A DNA stretch of 64,000 bases from NCBI GenBank assembly GCA_947625225.1, contig CANQNQ010000002.1, forward strand, positions 1 through 64,000. Direction: 5' to 3'. A program made the position numbers and the translations under genes. The notes beneath the pieces were generated by a model. That model searched no databases and was not told where the DNA came from. It worked only from the letters and a program-made list of their open reading frames with translations. Shown one piece after another: positions 15,650 to 25,374 of this stretch (the first letter of the stretch is position 1; each line of letters opens with the position of its first letter). Source of the stretch: an uncultured Clostridia bacterium (GTDB taxonomy: Bacteria > Bacillota > Clostridia > Christensenellales > CAG-917).

Positions 15650-17194
15650 CTATTTTGCCATTTGTTTATACGCTTTGCGCGCATGCCTTTTTTTGCGGGA
15701 AGTCACGCCCACGGGACGTATCAGCTTCATCAGCCCCACCACGTCCACGATCTTGAACGCGTTTACAAATACCGTCATCAACAGCAACGCTGCTACGCCC
15801 ACCACGAGCACGGATACCCACTTGCCCGCCGCGGAGGTCAGCAGTCGCTCGCAGAACATGCCAAGCACAGCCAACGGAATGGAAAATCCAATCAGCAGCG
15901 CCGCCTTGCGCGCGTTGACAAAGGCGCCCACCTCCTTTTTGAGCCGGATACAGTTGAGAAGCGCCGTCACGCCGAAACACAGCCCGCTGCCCACCGCCAT
16001 CGCGTACACGCCTATGTATTTTGGCAGCAGCAGTATGCAGGGTATGACGGGCAGGGTGCCTATGACGGTGTTCAAAAAGGTGTTTTTCTCCCTGCCCAGC
16101 GAGTTGAGCATGGGCGTTGTCACTTGCGCTATGGATATTGGAAACAGCAACAGAGAGCAGTATGACACCAACTCTCCCGCCTCGCTGTCGCCGAAAATAA
16201 GGGTGCCCAAATGCCTGCCAAGCGGCAGATACAGCACAAAGAAGCACGCGGCTATCAGCATCGCAAACAGCATGGCGGCGCTCAGCTTGCCGCGCACTCC
16301 GTCCATGTCCCCCTTGCTTTTCAGCTCCGCGACGTCGGGGATGAGCACCACCGACAGCGAGCTTACCAGCATGACTGGCGCCATGATGAGGGGCAGCGCC
16401 ATGCCCGCCACTCTGCCGTACTCCGCGGTGGCGTCGGCGGGGGACATTCCCGCGCGGATGAGCAGGCGGGGCAGCACTATCGCCGTAAGAGAGGCGGTGA
16501 GAGCGGTGAGTATGCGCGTTGCGGACAGCGGCAGGGTGCGCAGGGTAAGCTCCTTGAAGCCGCGAGGCTTTGTCAGCCTTCCGCCCGAGGCGAAGTACAG
16601 CACGCCAAGCGTCGCCACGCATACCGCGTCGGACAGCGTCATCGCCAGCGCAATGCCCGTCGCGCCGCTAAGAGATGACACCAGCCCTCCCGCAAGCACG
16701 GCGGCAAGGATTATGCGCACCACCTCGTCAAGCAGCTCCGTGGATGAAAACGCGAGGAAGTTTTTTCTGCCCCAGAACCAGCTGCGCAGCGAGGCGTACA
16801 GCGTGGACGTGACAAGCGTGGGCAGCATGATGAGGAATATGGGCAGGCATCTCTCGTCCGAAAACAGCACGCCAAGGCGAGCGTTTAGCCCGTACAGCAG
16901 CGCGCACAGCCCGCCGGATATGGAAAGTCCCAGTATGATGGACGCGGTGGTGAGCGAGTTTTGCCGCTTTGTATCGCTCGTCGCCTGCGCCTCCGCCACC
17001 TTGCGGGACAGCACCGTGGGCGCGCCTGAAGTGAGCGTAAACAGCATGGACAGCACGCTCATCGAGATTTGATATATGCCCACCGTCTGCGCTCCCAGCG
17101 CGCGCGACATCCAGATCTTGAAAACAAAGGATATAAGCCTTGTCACGATGGCGAACCCCGTGACTATGGTGAAGGACTTTGCCGTTTTGTTCAT
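15650..17194 (-). CDS. spoVB: MOP-superfamily flippase, stage V sporulation protein B-like
   Basis: The 514-residue protein is all transmembrane helices, with the SpoVB-type start TAKSFTIVTGFAIVTRLISF and FKIWMSRALGAQTVGIYQ. It belongs to the polysaccharide/lipid II flippase group (SpoVB, YtgP/MurJ-like). SpoVB itself is needed for spore cortex synthesis. The ATG at 17194 fits the family N-terminus, though no strong ribosome site is seen. An open frame continues further up but is not protein-like. It stands alone, between the DUF421 gene and the giant lipoprotein gene. Distinguishing SpoVB from a vegetative YtgP paralogue would need a tree. Confidence 0.82.
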   Translation of the reverse strand: MNKTAKSFTIVTGFAIVTRLISFVFKIWMSRALGAQTVGIYQISMSVLSMLFTLTSGAPTVLSRKVAEAQATSDTKRQNSLTTASIILGLSISGGLCALLYGLNARLGVLFSDERCLPIFLIMLPTLVTSTLYASLRSWFWGRKNFLAFSSTELLDEVVRIILAAVLAGGLVSSLSGATGIALAMTLSDAVCVATLGVLYFASGGRLTKPRGFKELTLRTLPLSATRILTALTASLTAIVLPRLLIRAGMSPADATAEYGRVAGMALPLIMAPVMLVSSLSVVLIPDVAELKSKGDMDGVRGKLSAAMLFAMLIAACFFVLYLPLGRHLGTLIFGDSEAGELVSYCSLLLFPISIAQVTTPMLNSLGREKNTFLNTVIGTLPVIPCILLLPKYIGVYAMAVGSGLCFGVTALLNCIRLKKEVGAFVNARKAALLIGFSIPLAVLGMFCERLLTSAAGKWVSVLVVGVAALLLMTVFVNAFKIVDVVGLMKLIRPVGVTSRKKRHARKAYKQMAK

Positions 17195-17292
17195 AAAAAA
17201 GTTTATGCGCCCAAAAGCGGCGGATATGCAACGGGCGCAAAGCACAGCTTGATTTATACTATAGTTTTTATAAGGTTGGGCGCGAAAAACGC

Positions 17293-17301
17293 AATACAGG
17301 T
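17293..17301 (+). repeat. AATACAGGT motif
   Basis: Exact core between spoVB and the giant lipoprotein gene, followed by AACAAAAAC, 44 bases from the terminator at 17336. Confidence 0.6.
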
Positions 17302-17335
17302 AACAAAAACGGGGGAGTGGGGGCGAAAAAGGCAT

Positions 17336-17367
17336 AAAAAAAAGCCCTGCGAGTTTTCGCAGGGCTT
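17336..17367 (-). terminator. terminator of the 1,558-residue lipoprotein gene
   Basis: Perfect 11-bp stem (AAGCCCTGCGA with its complement), 4-base loop, then a T-run on the reverse strand. Confidence 0.9.
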
Positions 17368-17381
17368 GAGCGGTGAAGTTA

Positions 17382-20300
17382 TCACTCCTTGTCGTCGTCG
17401 TACCTGTCGCGCTTGTCGTCAAGCGTCTGCGCAGGCATTGTGGCGTTGACCTTCTTGGGAGCGGCGTCGCCCTTGTCTTTCTTGCGCACCTTGCGCACGA
17501 TGAACACGATCACGACCGCGATGATCATCACGCCCAGCACGATGGTGGGTATCATCCACCACAGCGCCTCAAGGTTGAAGTTGTTGGCGTTGGTGGTGTC
17601 GCCGCCCTCGTTCTCTTCGGGAGTGTTGGGATTGCCCGCGGTGTCCAGCGCGATCTTGCGGGTTTTCACTGTGGCGCTTTCTTCTATATCGTCAACGGAG
17701 TCGTGGTCGTCTACGGGCGTCAGCATGATGTCGTCAAACATCGCGTAGCCGCTGGTGAGGCCCGTTACTACCGTTTCGCCGTCGACGGTCTTGTCGTTGT
17801 AGCTGCCCAGCGACAGCTTGATGGTGACGGAGGTCACGTCGTCCTCGTTGGTCTCCACATAGAAGGTGTATTGTGCCCAATCATTGGAGATTATTGCGGG
17901 GAACCTGAAGGGCTCGTCAATATCGTTGGCGGAGCCGAGGTACAGCTCGATGTATGCGCCCGCTTCCTGATCGGCGTACTTCTTTTGTTGTATTGCCTGC
18001 TTCAGACCGGCGAGGTCCCAATGGTCTCCGGAGACCTTGTAGGAGGCGTATTCGGGATCCGCCTTTGCCGCCTTTATGTCGTCTGCGGTGACTTTGTCGG
18101 TGAATATGCCGTAGGTGCGCACCCACACGCTCACCTGATATACAGTGTTTGCTTTTAGCGTGTTGGAGCTGCTGGTATAGGTATAGGCGCTGTCGGAAGT
18201 GTTGTTGATGACAAGCATCTGCTTGCTGTTGTTGTGTGCGTTACCGTCAAGCACGTTGGACGGTATCCACCTGGACTGCTTCAGCTCAAACACTTTTTGC
18301 TCTCTTATAGCCTCGATCAGCCCTGCGTCGTCCCAAGTTTGATTCTCGCTGTTGTAGAAGCTGTTGTACAGTTTGTTTTCCTCGGTGCCTTCTTTGAGGG
18401 CTTCCGCCTTGATGGCGTTCTGCTCGCTTTCGGTGACGGTTATGCCGCTGTCGGAAGTGGAGTAGTCCCTGCCGAAGATCTCCGCATAGTTGGTGTAAGT
18501 ATCGTCTCCGTCTATGCTCTTCTCGCCGAAGAAGCCCTTGTCGGCGTACAGGATGCCCGCCTTGGAGTTGGACGAGGTCTGGTTGGTACCCGCCGCGCCC
18601 GACCAGCCGGTGGGGGTGGCAAGCGTGGACCTGGATTCCGTCGTGGAGGACAGCGAGTCAAAGCTGTCGGTCAGGAAGGAGATCTTCTTTTTGGTGGCGT
18701 CGTTGGCGTCAAGAGACTTGGTCTGCTTTTCAAATTCGGCTTCCTCAAGCGTCTCAAACAGCACGTTGTCGAAGAACACCACGCCGGTGGAGCGCAGGCT
18801 TGCCGCAAATTCGTCTGCGGGCAAGTCGTCGACATTATCGGTGTATTGCTTATCCTGACCCAGCCACAGGTTGAGGCGTATGGACACGCTGGTCTTGCCG
18901 ACCTCGATGTAGAAGGTGAACTTTGTCCAGCCGTTGGCAGCCGCCGCAACCTTGGCAGCGTTCACGATAAATTTGCTGTCGTTGTCTACGGACGCCTCGC
19001 CCGTAAGGAAGATGGACGCCGTTGCTTCGCTGACGCGGGCGTACACGCTGAGCACATAGAATGTGTTGGCGGACAGGGTGAAGCTGTCGGACGCGAAGCC
19101 TATCGCCGCGCCCGCATTGCTGCCTATGGCAAGCATGTTGGGGCCGCTGAGCTTCTCGATGTCTTCCTTGTTGAAGGCAGCTGAATCTGCGCCGAAGAAG
19201 TTGTCGAAGAAATTTGCCGGTTTGCCCGTGACGGTTGTTGCCTGGTTGCTCGCATTGTATTTGCCGCTATCTTTATCGGGGTCTTTTTCAAGTTGCAGTA
19301 TGCCCGCAAAGATGTCGGCTCTGTTGTCGTCTTCCGTCTTGTTGACCTCGACGGAGCTGTCGCTTATCGTCCAATTGAGGGGCTTTGCGGCGTAGTCCTG
19401 CTGAGAGAGCAGCTCGTGGGTTTCGAAGTCGAGGTTGTCGTCGTCGGCGTCGAATTCGTCAAAGTTGCCGTTGCTGACGCGCTTGGAGTAGTCGTAGCTC
19501 TCCGTCAGGTTGACGGACTTGGTGTAGGTGCCCGTGGACGTGCTGTTGAAGTTGGAGTAGGTCAGCGTTGCCATGTTGAAGTTGGCAAAGTACACCGTGC
19601 CCGTTGTCAGCGTGGAGGTCGCCCAGCGATTGCCCGTGCCGAGCGCGAACTTCAAGGCAACTTCCGTGTCCTTGTCCTGCGCGCCGCGGATGACTATATT
19701 GATCTCCACCCAGTCGTTGAGGTACTCGTCCACGCCGTCGGTGTTCACTCTGGTGAAGCTGGTCAGCTGAACTTCGTCCGCGTCCTCGATGTCCTTGCCG
19801 TCTTTCTCGGCATTTTCCGCCTGAGCGGTCTTGTTGAGCAGCGTAACGTATGCGCCGCTGGTGGACTTGACGTCAACCGTCTTCAGCCAGAATGAGATGC
19901 GGTAGAAGTTGTTGGCGTTTATAGTGATGGGTGCGGTTTCAACGTCAAAGTAGGTGTCGGCGGTCGCGTTTATGGCAAATGCGTCCTTGACGGGGAAGGA
20001 GTAGGGCAGTTCGACCTTGCTGTTGAAGTTTTCGTCTTCGAGGTTGACCCTGCCTGCCTTGATTATGTTTTGAACAGCGGCGTACTCCTGGCTGTCGAAG
20101 TCATAAGTGGACGTCCAGCCTGCGGGAACATTCAGCTCGTTGCCTTCGAGCTTTTCGATGGAACCGTTGCCGTTGAGGAAGTTGCCGAGCACGGCATTGT
20201 CCGTTGTGAGATCGACTGCGATCGCGGTATAGCCGCCGTTGCCGTCACCGGACAGGTCAAGCGTGTTGTCGGTAGAATATGCCGCCTCAGTTTTAGTTGT

Positions 20301-22058
20301 CCACTCTGCGTCGTCGATGACGTTGAGTTGCAGGTCGTCGAAGAACGCCCAACCGTTTGCGAACGTGCCGTCCGCGGTGTAGCTTCTGCTGTCGGAGCCG
20401 GACAGTTTGTAGGATATCTCCGTGTTGCTGGATTTGCCTTCGGTGCCCAGCCACAGCTCCATATTGTAGTTGTAGTCCTTGTACTGGTTGCCCTTGATGT
20501 AGAAGGTGTATTGAGTCCAGCCGTCGGTGTAGCCGTATTCGGTACCCGAGGCCTCGCCTTCGAAGTTGCCCTCCGTGCCGACCTTACGGTTGCCGATGAA
20601 CAGCTGATTTGATTCATCTTTCTTGCGCGCGATGCCCTTGATGATGATGTCCTTGCCGTCGGAGCCCGTCAGCTTCAGCGTGACGCCCTCGCCGTGGATC
20701 TTGTAGCCGTACACCCAAATGGACAGCGCGTAATAGGCGCCTTTTTCAATGGTTATGTTTCTGGAGGAACGGATGCCCTGTGCGGTCATCGTGGACTGGG
20801 ACAGCACAAATATATTGCTGCCGACGCCGCCTCTGGTCGCGTCAAGCAGGTTTTCGAGGAAATCGGTGGATGTCAGATCCTCGATGGTGTCGTATGTGAT
20901 GGAACCTGCTTCGTTTGCGAGGGTATATGTGCGGTTGAAGTTTTTGAGGATGGAATCGTCCTTGAACGCCTGACGCCTTGCGTCAACTTCCAGATCTTTG
21001 ATCGCCTTGAACAGGTCGAGGTCTACGATGGCGTTTCTGCCGATGGTGGTATCAGCCGCGTCGGTCTGGTTGCTGTTGCCCGTCACGACGGACCAGCTGT
21101 TGGGTGCGCCGGAGTAGGAGGGGCTGAGCGAGCCGAAATCGAACCTGCCGTTGGGCACCTTGAGGGTGGCGGTGGCAATGGTGGAGTTGTCCTGCTTTTC
21201 CGCAGCGATTTTTTGGGCAAATGTGGCGGCGGGGTCGTCGGCGTGCACTTTGGAAAGCGCGTCGTCGTCCTTGACTTCGTCCGCGGTCAGCTTCTTTAGA
21301 CTGACGTTGTCAAAGAATGCGTAGCCCGTGGTGAGGCCGTCGGAGGTCATGCTGGAATTCGCCTTGCCAAGACCGAGCATAACGGAAAGGCTGGTGGAAG
21401 CGGTGGGAGAGGTCTCGATGTAGATCTCGTAAGTCTTCCACGTATCATTCGTGTTGATGTTGTCAAATTCCGCATAGGTGTTGGAGCTTACGTAAATGCG
21501 CGCGCCGCCAAGACCTTCCTTGTTGCCCTTTATGTTGTGGGTAAGCACGTCCACCGTCAGCACATAGTACGCGCCCTTGTCAAGCGTAAAGCTGGTGGAA
21601 GTGTAGCCGTATGCCGTGGGGCCGTGCGCGCTCTTGTCGGTGGCTTGCTCCGGCATATAGATCATCAATGCGTTCTTGATGTCGTCGCCTTCGCCGTAAC
21701 GACCGTCTGCGGTAAGCGCGTTGTAAAGCGCGTCGTCTTTGTCGTCCCATTTCGCTTTGTTTGCGTTATACAGATCCTTGGTGACCTTGACCGCGCCCGC
21801 AATGACGTCGTCGCGATAGCTGCCGCCATTGTACATTTTGGCGCCCGACCAGCCCGTGATGGTGCGGGGGTAGGAGTCGGATGCCGTGTTGATCACCTTG
21901 AAGTCTCCGTTGGAGATAAGCAACCCTTCGGTTGCGGTGGGCGTCTTGCTGTCGTCGGTCTTGTTGTCGTCGGGATTGCAGGCGACAAGCATGCATGACG
22001 CCAATGTGAACATCAGCGCGACCAACAGTGTCAAAACTACTAATTTCTTTTTGTTCAT
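17382..22058 (-). CDS. giant five-module cell-surface lipoprotein with C-terminal membrane anchor
   Basis: This 1,558-residue protein begins with a lipoprotein signal (MNKKKLVVLTLLVALMFTLASC, with a second candidate lipobox LVAC) and ends with a hydrophobic helix (WWMIPTIVLGVMIIAVVIVF) and a basic tail, so both ends may be membrane-attached. Between them are five related modules of about 250-350 residues. Each opens with an N-G-x-F-like strand and a P-x-GW turn. Each contains xFYVxSxxVxT and xYTFYIE-like strands, and closes with GYAFFDNVSL, GWAFFDDLQL, GTVYFANFNM, GVVFFDNVLF or GYAMFDDIML. This is the pattern of galactose-binding/CBM4-9-like jellyrolls, so glycan binding is plausible but unproven. 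There is no catalytic domain. Confidence 0.85.
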   Translation of the reverse strand: MNKKKLVVLTLLVALMFTLASCMLVACNPDDNKTDDSKTPTATEGLLISNGDFKVINTASDSYPRTITGWSGAKMYNGGSYRDDVIAGAVKVTKDLYNANKAKWDDKDDALYNALTADGRYGEGDDIKNALMIYMPEQATDKSAHGPTAYGYTSTSFTLDKGAYYVLTVDVLTHNIKGNKEGLGGARIYVSSNTYAEFDNINTNDTWKTYEIYIETSPTASTSLSVMLGLGKANSSMTSDGLTTGYAFFDNVSLKKLTADEVKDDDALSKVHADDPAATFAQKIAAEKQDNSTIATATLKVPNGRFDFGSLSPSYSGAPNSWSVVTGNSNQTDAADTTIGRNAIVDLDLFKAIKDLEVDARRQAFKDDSILKNFNRTYTLANEAGSITYDTIEDLTSTDFLENLLDATRGGVGSNIFVLSQSTMTAQGIRSSRNITIEKGAYYALSIWVYGYKIHGEGVTLKLTGSDGKDIIIKGIARKKDESNQLFIGNRKVGTEGNFEGEASGTEYGYTDGWTQYTFYIKGNQYKDYNYNMELWLGTEGKSSNTEISYKLSGSDSRSYTADGTFANGWAFFDDLQLNVIDDAEWTTKTEAAYSTDNTLDLSGDGNGGYTAIAVDLTTDNAVLGNFLNGNGSIEKLEGNELNVPAGWTSTYDFDSQEYAAVQNIIKAGRVNLEDENFNSKVELPYSFPVKDAFAINATADTYFDVETAPITINANNFYRISFWLKTVDVKSTSGAYVTLLNKTAQAENAEKDGKDIEDADEVQLTSFTRVNTDGVDEYLNDWVEINIVIRGAQDKDTEVALKFALGTGNRWATSTLTTGTVYFANFNMATLTYSNFNSTSTGTYTKSVNLTESYDYSKRVSNGNFDEFDADDDNLDFETHELLSQQDYAAKPLNWTISDSSVEVNKTEDDNRADIFAGILQLEKDPDKDSGKYNASNQATTVTGKPANFFDNFFGADSAAFNKEDIEKLSGPNMLAIGSNAGAAIGFASDSFTLSANTFYVLSVYARVSEATASIFLTGEASVDNDSKFIVNAAKVAAAANGWTKFTFYIEVGKTSVSIRLNLWLGQDKQYTDNVDDLPADEFAASLRSTGVVFFDNVLFETLEEAEFEKQTKSLDANDATKKKISFLTDSFDSLSSTTESRSTLATPTGWSGAAGTNQTSSNSKAGILYADKGFFGEKSIDGDDTYTNYAEIFGRDYSTSDSGITVTESEQNAIKAEALKEGTEENKLYNSFYNSENQTWDDAGLIEAIREQKVFELKQSRWIPSNVLDGNAHNNSKQMLVINNTSDSAYTYTSSSNTLKANTVYQVSVWVRTYGIFTDKVTADDIKAAKADPEYASYKVSGDHWDLAGLKQAIQQKKYADQEAGAYIELYLGSANDIDEPFRFPAIISNDWAQYTFYVETNEDDVTSVTIKLSLGSYNDKTVDGETVVTGLTSGYAMFDDIMLTPVDDHDSVDDIEESATVKTRKIALDTAGNPNTPEENEGGDTTNANNFNLEALWWMIPTIVLGVMIIAVVIVFIVRKVRKKDKGDAAPKKVNATMPAQTLDDKRDRYDDDKE

Positions 22059-22270
22059 AACCAAACCTGTTAAGATGTATTTTTTCGGACCTGAGCCCTT
22101 TGGTTGCCCTTTATTTTGCCTATAAATGCGCGCCGCGCAAAATACAATGCTTTGTTATTTTAATACAAATAATCAAATATTGCAATTAAAATTGATATTT
22201 TCTTGCAAAATAATAAAACTATTAAAAAAAGCGTTCGGGATTTTCATATTTCGGCGCGGGGAGGCACAAG
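22059..22270. other. AT-rich divergent promoter region
   Basis: No gene is seen. The stretch between the giant lipoprotein gene and the rightward TSUP gene is strongly AT-rich around 22140-22230 and must carry both promoters. I could not pick unique -35/-10 pairs. Confidence 0.4.
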
Positions 22271-22693
22271 GTGGCATACGCATATATTTTTGACAGAGAT
22301 CCCGCAAAATATAAGCCGTCCGATGCCCGCAAAAGGCGGATACGGCAGGCTGCGCTGGCGCTTGCGGGGCTTATAATAGGCGCCGTCAACGGCATATTCG
22401 GGGCGGGAGGCGGCATGCTCGCCGTGCCCGCGCTCACCTTCATCGCAGGGTTGGACGTAAAGAAAGCGCACGCCACCGCCATCGCCGTCATACTGCCGCT
22501 GTGCGCCGTCAGCGCGCTGGTGTACGGACTGAGGGGCAGCTTCGACATGGGCATAGTTGCGCCCACCTGCATTGGCGTTGCGGCGGGCGGGATATTGGGC
22601 GCGCTGCTGCTTAAAAAGCTGAACACGGACGCGCTGTGCTTTGTGTTTTACGCGCTTATGCTGATCGCCGGCATAAGGATGATAATGTCATAA
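22271..22693 (+). CDS. half-size TSUP (TauE/SafE) family permease subunit A
   Basis: This 140-residue membrane protein matches half of a TSUP transporter. After a basic cytoplasmic N-terminus comes the signature helix LIIGAVNGIFGAGGGMLAVPAL (residues ~33-54), then KKAHATAIAVILPLCAVSAL and two more helices. Full TSUP proteins have two such halves (about 250 residues). It starts with GTG after GGGGAGG. The next gene encodes another half with the same signature, so the working transporter, probably for sulfur compounds or organic acids, is likely a heteromer. Confidence 0.8.
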   Translation: MAYAYIFDRDPAKYKPSDARKRRIRQAALALAGLIIGAVNGIFGAGGGMLAVPALTFIAGLDVKKAHATAIAVILPLCAVSALVYGLRGSFDMGIVAPTCIGVAAGGILGALLLKKLNTDALCFVFYALMLIAGIRMIMS

Positions 22694-22743
22694 ACGTGCG
22701 TTTATCGTGCCGAATTGACAAATAAACGCCTTATTTAGTAAAT

Positions 22744-23112
22744 ATGGAATTTTTGTACTTTGTTCTTGCGGGGATATTGGGCGGTGTGCTTGCGGGCATG
22801 GGTATGGGCGGCGGCACGCTGACAATGCCAATACTTGTGCTCATAATGGGAGTATCCCAGCTGACCGCGCAATTTGCCAATCTCATCGCCTTTTTGCCAA
22901 GCGGCGGGGCGGCGCTTGTCATGCACGCCAAAAACGGGTATCTCGAGCCGTCCGCCGTGCCATGGTTGCTGCTTCCCGCGCTTGCGGGGTGCGCGCTCAC
23001 CTCATTTTTTGCGACGTCCGTGGACGCGGGACTGCTTAAGAGGCTGTTCGGAGGCTTTCTTGTGGCGGTGGCGGCGGCGTCCCTGTGCGCAAAAGTCCTC
23101 AAAAAAAGTTAA
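22744..23112 (+). CDS. half-size TSUP (TauE/SafE) family permease subunit B
   Basis: This 122-residue membrane protein is a second TSUP half. LAGILGGVLAGMGMGGGTLTMP matches the signature of subunit A, followed by GVSQLTAQFANLIAFLPSGGAALVMH. It has no cytoplasmic extension. It lies 50 bases downstream of subunit A, in the same direction. Substrate unknown. Confidence 0.8.
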   Translation: MEFLYFVLAGILGGVLAGMGMGGGTLTMPILVLIMGVSQLTAQFANLIAFLPSGGAALVMHAKNGYLEPSAVPWLLLPALAGCALTSFFATSVDAGLLKRLFGGFLVAVAAASLCAKVLKKS

Positions 23113-23152
23113 AGAGAAGCATTTATTTTTGCAAATTTGTAAAAATCGGGTA

Positions 23153-23181
23153 TTTACAACCGCCAAAATGTAGGGTATAAT
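23153..23181 (+). promoter_or_regulatory. promoter of ppx-maf-mreB unit
   Basis: TTTACA (23153-23158), 17 bases, TATAAT (23176-23181), 77 bases upstream of the ppx start. Confidence 0.75.
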
Positions 23182-23257
23182 CTTTATACTAAGAGATTGA
23201 ATAACATTGTGCGAGGGTGCGCGCTATTTTGCGGCGTCGCTCTCGCGGGAGATGAAT

Positions 23258-24778
23258 ATGGAAAAAATAGCTATCATTGACCTTGGCTCCAACTCTGCAA
23301 GACTCGTGTTGGTCAACGTGCTGGACGGAGGCTATTTCGTCGTGTTTGACGAGCTCAAAGAGACCGTTCGTCTCGGTCAGGATATGGACTGGGACGGCTT
23401 TATAAAGCCTCAACGCATCGCGCAGACAATAAAGACGCTCACCATGTTCCGTCGCCTCTGCGACGCAAACCATGTGGACAAAATCTTGGCGTATGCCACC
23501 GCCGCGGTGCGTCGCGCCAAAAACCAGAAGAGCTTCCTTGACGAGGTGGCGATGACTTGCGGCATCAAGATAAAGGTGCTTTCCGTCGAGGAGCAGGCAA
23601 TGTTGGTGTACCAGGGCGTCATCAACTCCATGGACATCCCCAAGGGACTCATCATGGAGATGGGCGGCGGCTCCACCAATCTTATATACTACAATCGCCG
23701 CAACCTCATCCACTACGAGACGCTGCCTTTCGGCGCGGTGACCCTCACCGACCTGTTCAAGAGCGACAGCTCCAACCCGCAGGAGAGGGCGGCAAAGATA
23801 GAGGAGTTCATAGGCGAGCAGCTCAACAAGATCACCTGGCTTGACAATGTGGAGCCGGACACCGCCTTTGTGGGCGTGGGAGGCAGTTTCCGCAATCTTG
23901 GCAGAATAAGTCGTCTTATAAGGAAGTACCCCTTCAACATGACGCACAACTACGAGCTGTCCTGCACGGAATTTGACAGCATCTACAACACCATTCGCAA
24001 GCTGGATCTTGACAGCACCATGAAGATACGCGGTCTGTCCAGCGGCAGGGCGGACATATTCCCCTCCGCGCTTGCGGTGATGAAGGCGGTCATCAATCGC
24101 TTTGCCTTCACAAAGATAACCATCAGCGGCTGCGGATTGAGGGAGGGCGCGATGTTCCGTTACGCCGTACCCGGAGTTATGGAGAGGCCGCTGAGCGACG
24201 TGCTGGGGCATTCGCTGTACACGCAGATGAAGTACTTTGACATCAACGTCGAGCACGCCGAACACGTGTACAACATCTCAATTCAACTGTTTAAGCAGCT
24301 GAAAGTGCTGCATAAAATGCCTCGTGCGTATGTAAAGGTGCTAAAGATCGCCGCGCTGTTGCACGACAGCGGCATGAGGATAAAGTTTTACAACCACCAG
24401 CTGCACTCGCAGTATATCATCCTCAACAGCAACCTCTACGGCGTGTCGCACAAGGACATAGTGCTGGCGTCCTTTGTGGCGGTGGGGCACCGCAAGGCGG
24501 AGTTCTCAAAGGAGGATCTGCTTAAGTATAAGGATATGATCACCGCCGACGACGCTGAGGCGATAAAGAAGCTGAGCGTCATACTGCGCATCGCCGAAAG
24601 CTTTGACCGCAGCCAGAGCGGCGTGGTCACAGGCATCAACTGCGACGTGCTTGGAGACAGCGTCATCATAAAGACCGAGACCGAAAACGGCGGCGACTGC
24701 TCGCTGGAGATAAAGGACGCAATGGGCGCCGTGGCGGACTTCAAGGCGGCGTACGGCAAAAATCTGGAGATACTGTGA
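23258..24778 (+). CDS. ppx: Ppx/GppA-family exopolyphosphatase/pppGpp phosphatase with HD-like domain
   Basis: This 506-residue protein has the actin-like Ppx/GppA ATPase fold: IAIIDLGSNSARLVLVNV (phosphate 1), MEMGGGSTNLIYY (phosphate 2) and a conserved GVGGSFRNLGRI. A C-terminal HD-type helical domain (IAALLHDSGMRIKFYNHQLHSQYI) follows. Members hydrolyse polyphosphate or the pppGpp gamma phosphate. Here it could complement the RelA/SpoT gene in the same window, but that is speculation. The ATG at 23258 has GGGAG 6 bases upstream. It is coupled to maf by overlap. Confidence 0.88.
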   Translation: MEKIAIIDLGSNSARLVLVNVLDGGYFVVFDELKETVRLGQDMDWDGFIKPQRIAQTIKTLTMFRRLCDANHVDKILAYATAAVRRAKNQKSFLDEVAMTCGIKIKVLSVEEQAMLVYQGVINSMDIPKGLIMEMGGGSTNLIYYNRRNLIHYETLPFGAVTLTDLFKSDSSNPQERAAKIEEFIGEQLNKITWLDNVEPDTAFVGVGGSFRNLGRISRLIRKYPFNMTHNYELSCTEFDSIYNTIRKLDLDSTMKIRGLSSGRADIFPSALAVMKAVINRFAFTKITISGCGLREGAMFRYAVPGVMERPLSDVLGHSLYTQMKYFDINVEHAEHVYNISIQLFKQLKVLHKMPRAYVKVLKIAALLHDSGMRIKFYNHQLHSQYIILNSNLYGVSHKDIVLASFVAVGHRKAEFSKEDLLKYKDMITADDAEAIKKLSVILRIAESFDRSQSGVVTGINCDVLGDSVIIKTETENGGDCSLEIKDAMGAVADFKAAYGKNLEIL

Positions 24779-25374
24779 GCGCCATGTTTTCAAAGCGTAT
24801 AATCCTTGCCTCCGCTTCTCCAAGGCGGAAGGAACTGCTTGAGGGCATGGGACTCAAATTTGAAATAGTCCCCACCCACGTTGAGGACGACAGCGCCGAA
24901 AGCAAGTCCTTGCACCTGTTCAGGCTGTTCCCTTCAAGGGCGGTGCTGGATGTGGCAAGGCGCAAGGCGCGTTCGATCGTCGCCGACGATGCCACCGTCA
25001 TCGCCGCGGATACGGCGGTGGTAAGGCGAGGCAGAATGTACGGCAAGCCCATCACGGATACCAACGCGATGATAATGCTGTGCGAGCTTGAGGGCAAGTG
25101 GCACACCGTCATCACCGCGGTGACCGTGCGCTGTGGCAGCAAGGAGAGAAGTTTTGTTGTAAGATCCCGCGTCAAGTTCAAGCCGCTTGATCACGTGGAT
25201 ATAGCGTCCTATGTGCAGAAGTGCCATCCGCTGGACAAGGCGGGCGCTTACGGCATACAGGACAAGCAGATCGTGCAAAAATACAGGGGCAGCTACTCCA
25301 ACATTGTGGGCTTGCCCTGCGAAAAACTTTCGCGCACGCTTGCGGAAGTGGGGGTGTTGAATGACAACGTTTGA
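24775..25374 (+). CDS. maf: Maf-family nucleotide pyrophosphatase
   Basis: Maf proteins hydrolyse non-canonical or specific nucleoside triphosphates and are linked to septum control. The 199-residue protein has the N-terminal LASASPRRKELLEGMGL signature, VIAADTAVV and KAGAYGIQDKQ. The GTG at 24775 overlaps the ppx stop and has GGAGA 4 bases upstream. An ATG lies at 24784. Its end overlaps the mreB-like start by 14 bases, giving a tight ppx-maf-mreB unit. Confidence 0.93.
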   Translation: MSAMFSKRIILASASPRRKELLEGMGLKFEIVPTHVEDDSAESKSLHLFRLFPSRAVLDVARRKARSIVADDATVIAADTAVVRRGRMYGKPITDTNAMIMLCELEGKWHTVITAVTVRCGSKERSFVVRSRVKFKPLDHVDIASYVQKCHPLDKAGAYGIQDKQIVQKYRGSYSNIVGLPCEKLSRTLAEVGVLNDNV

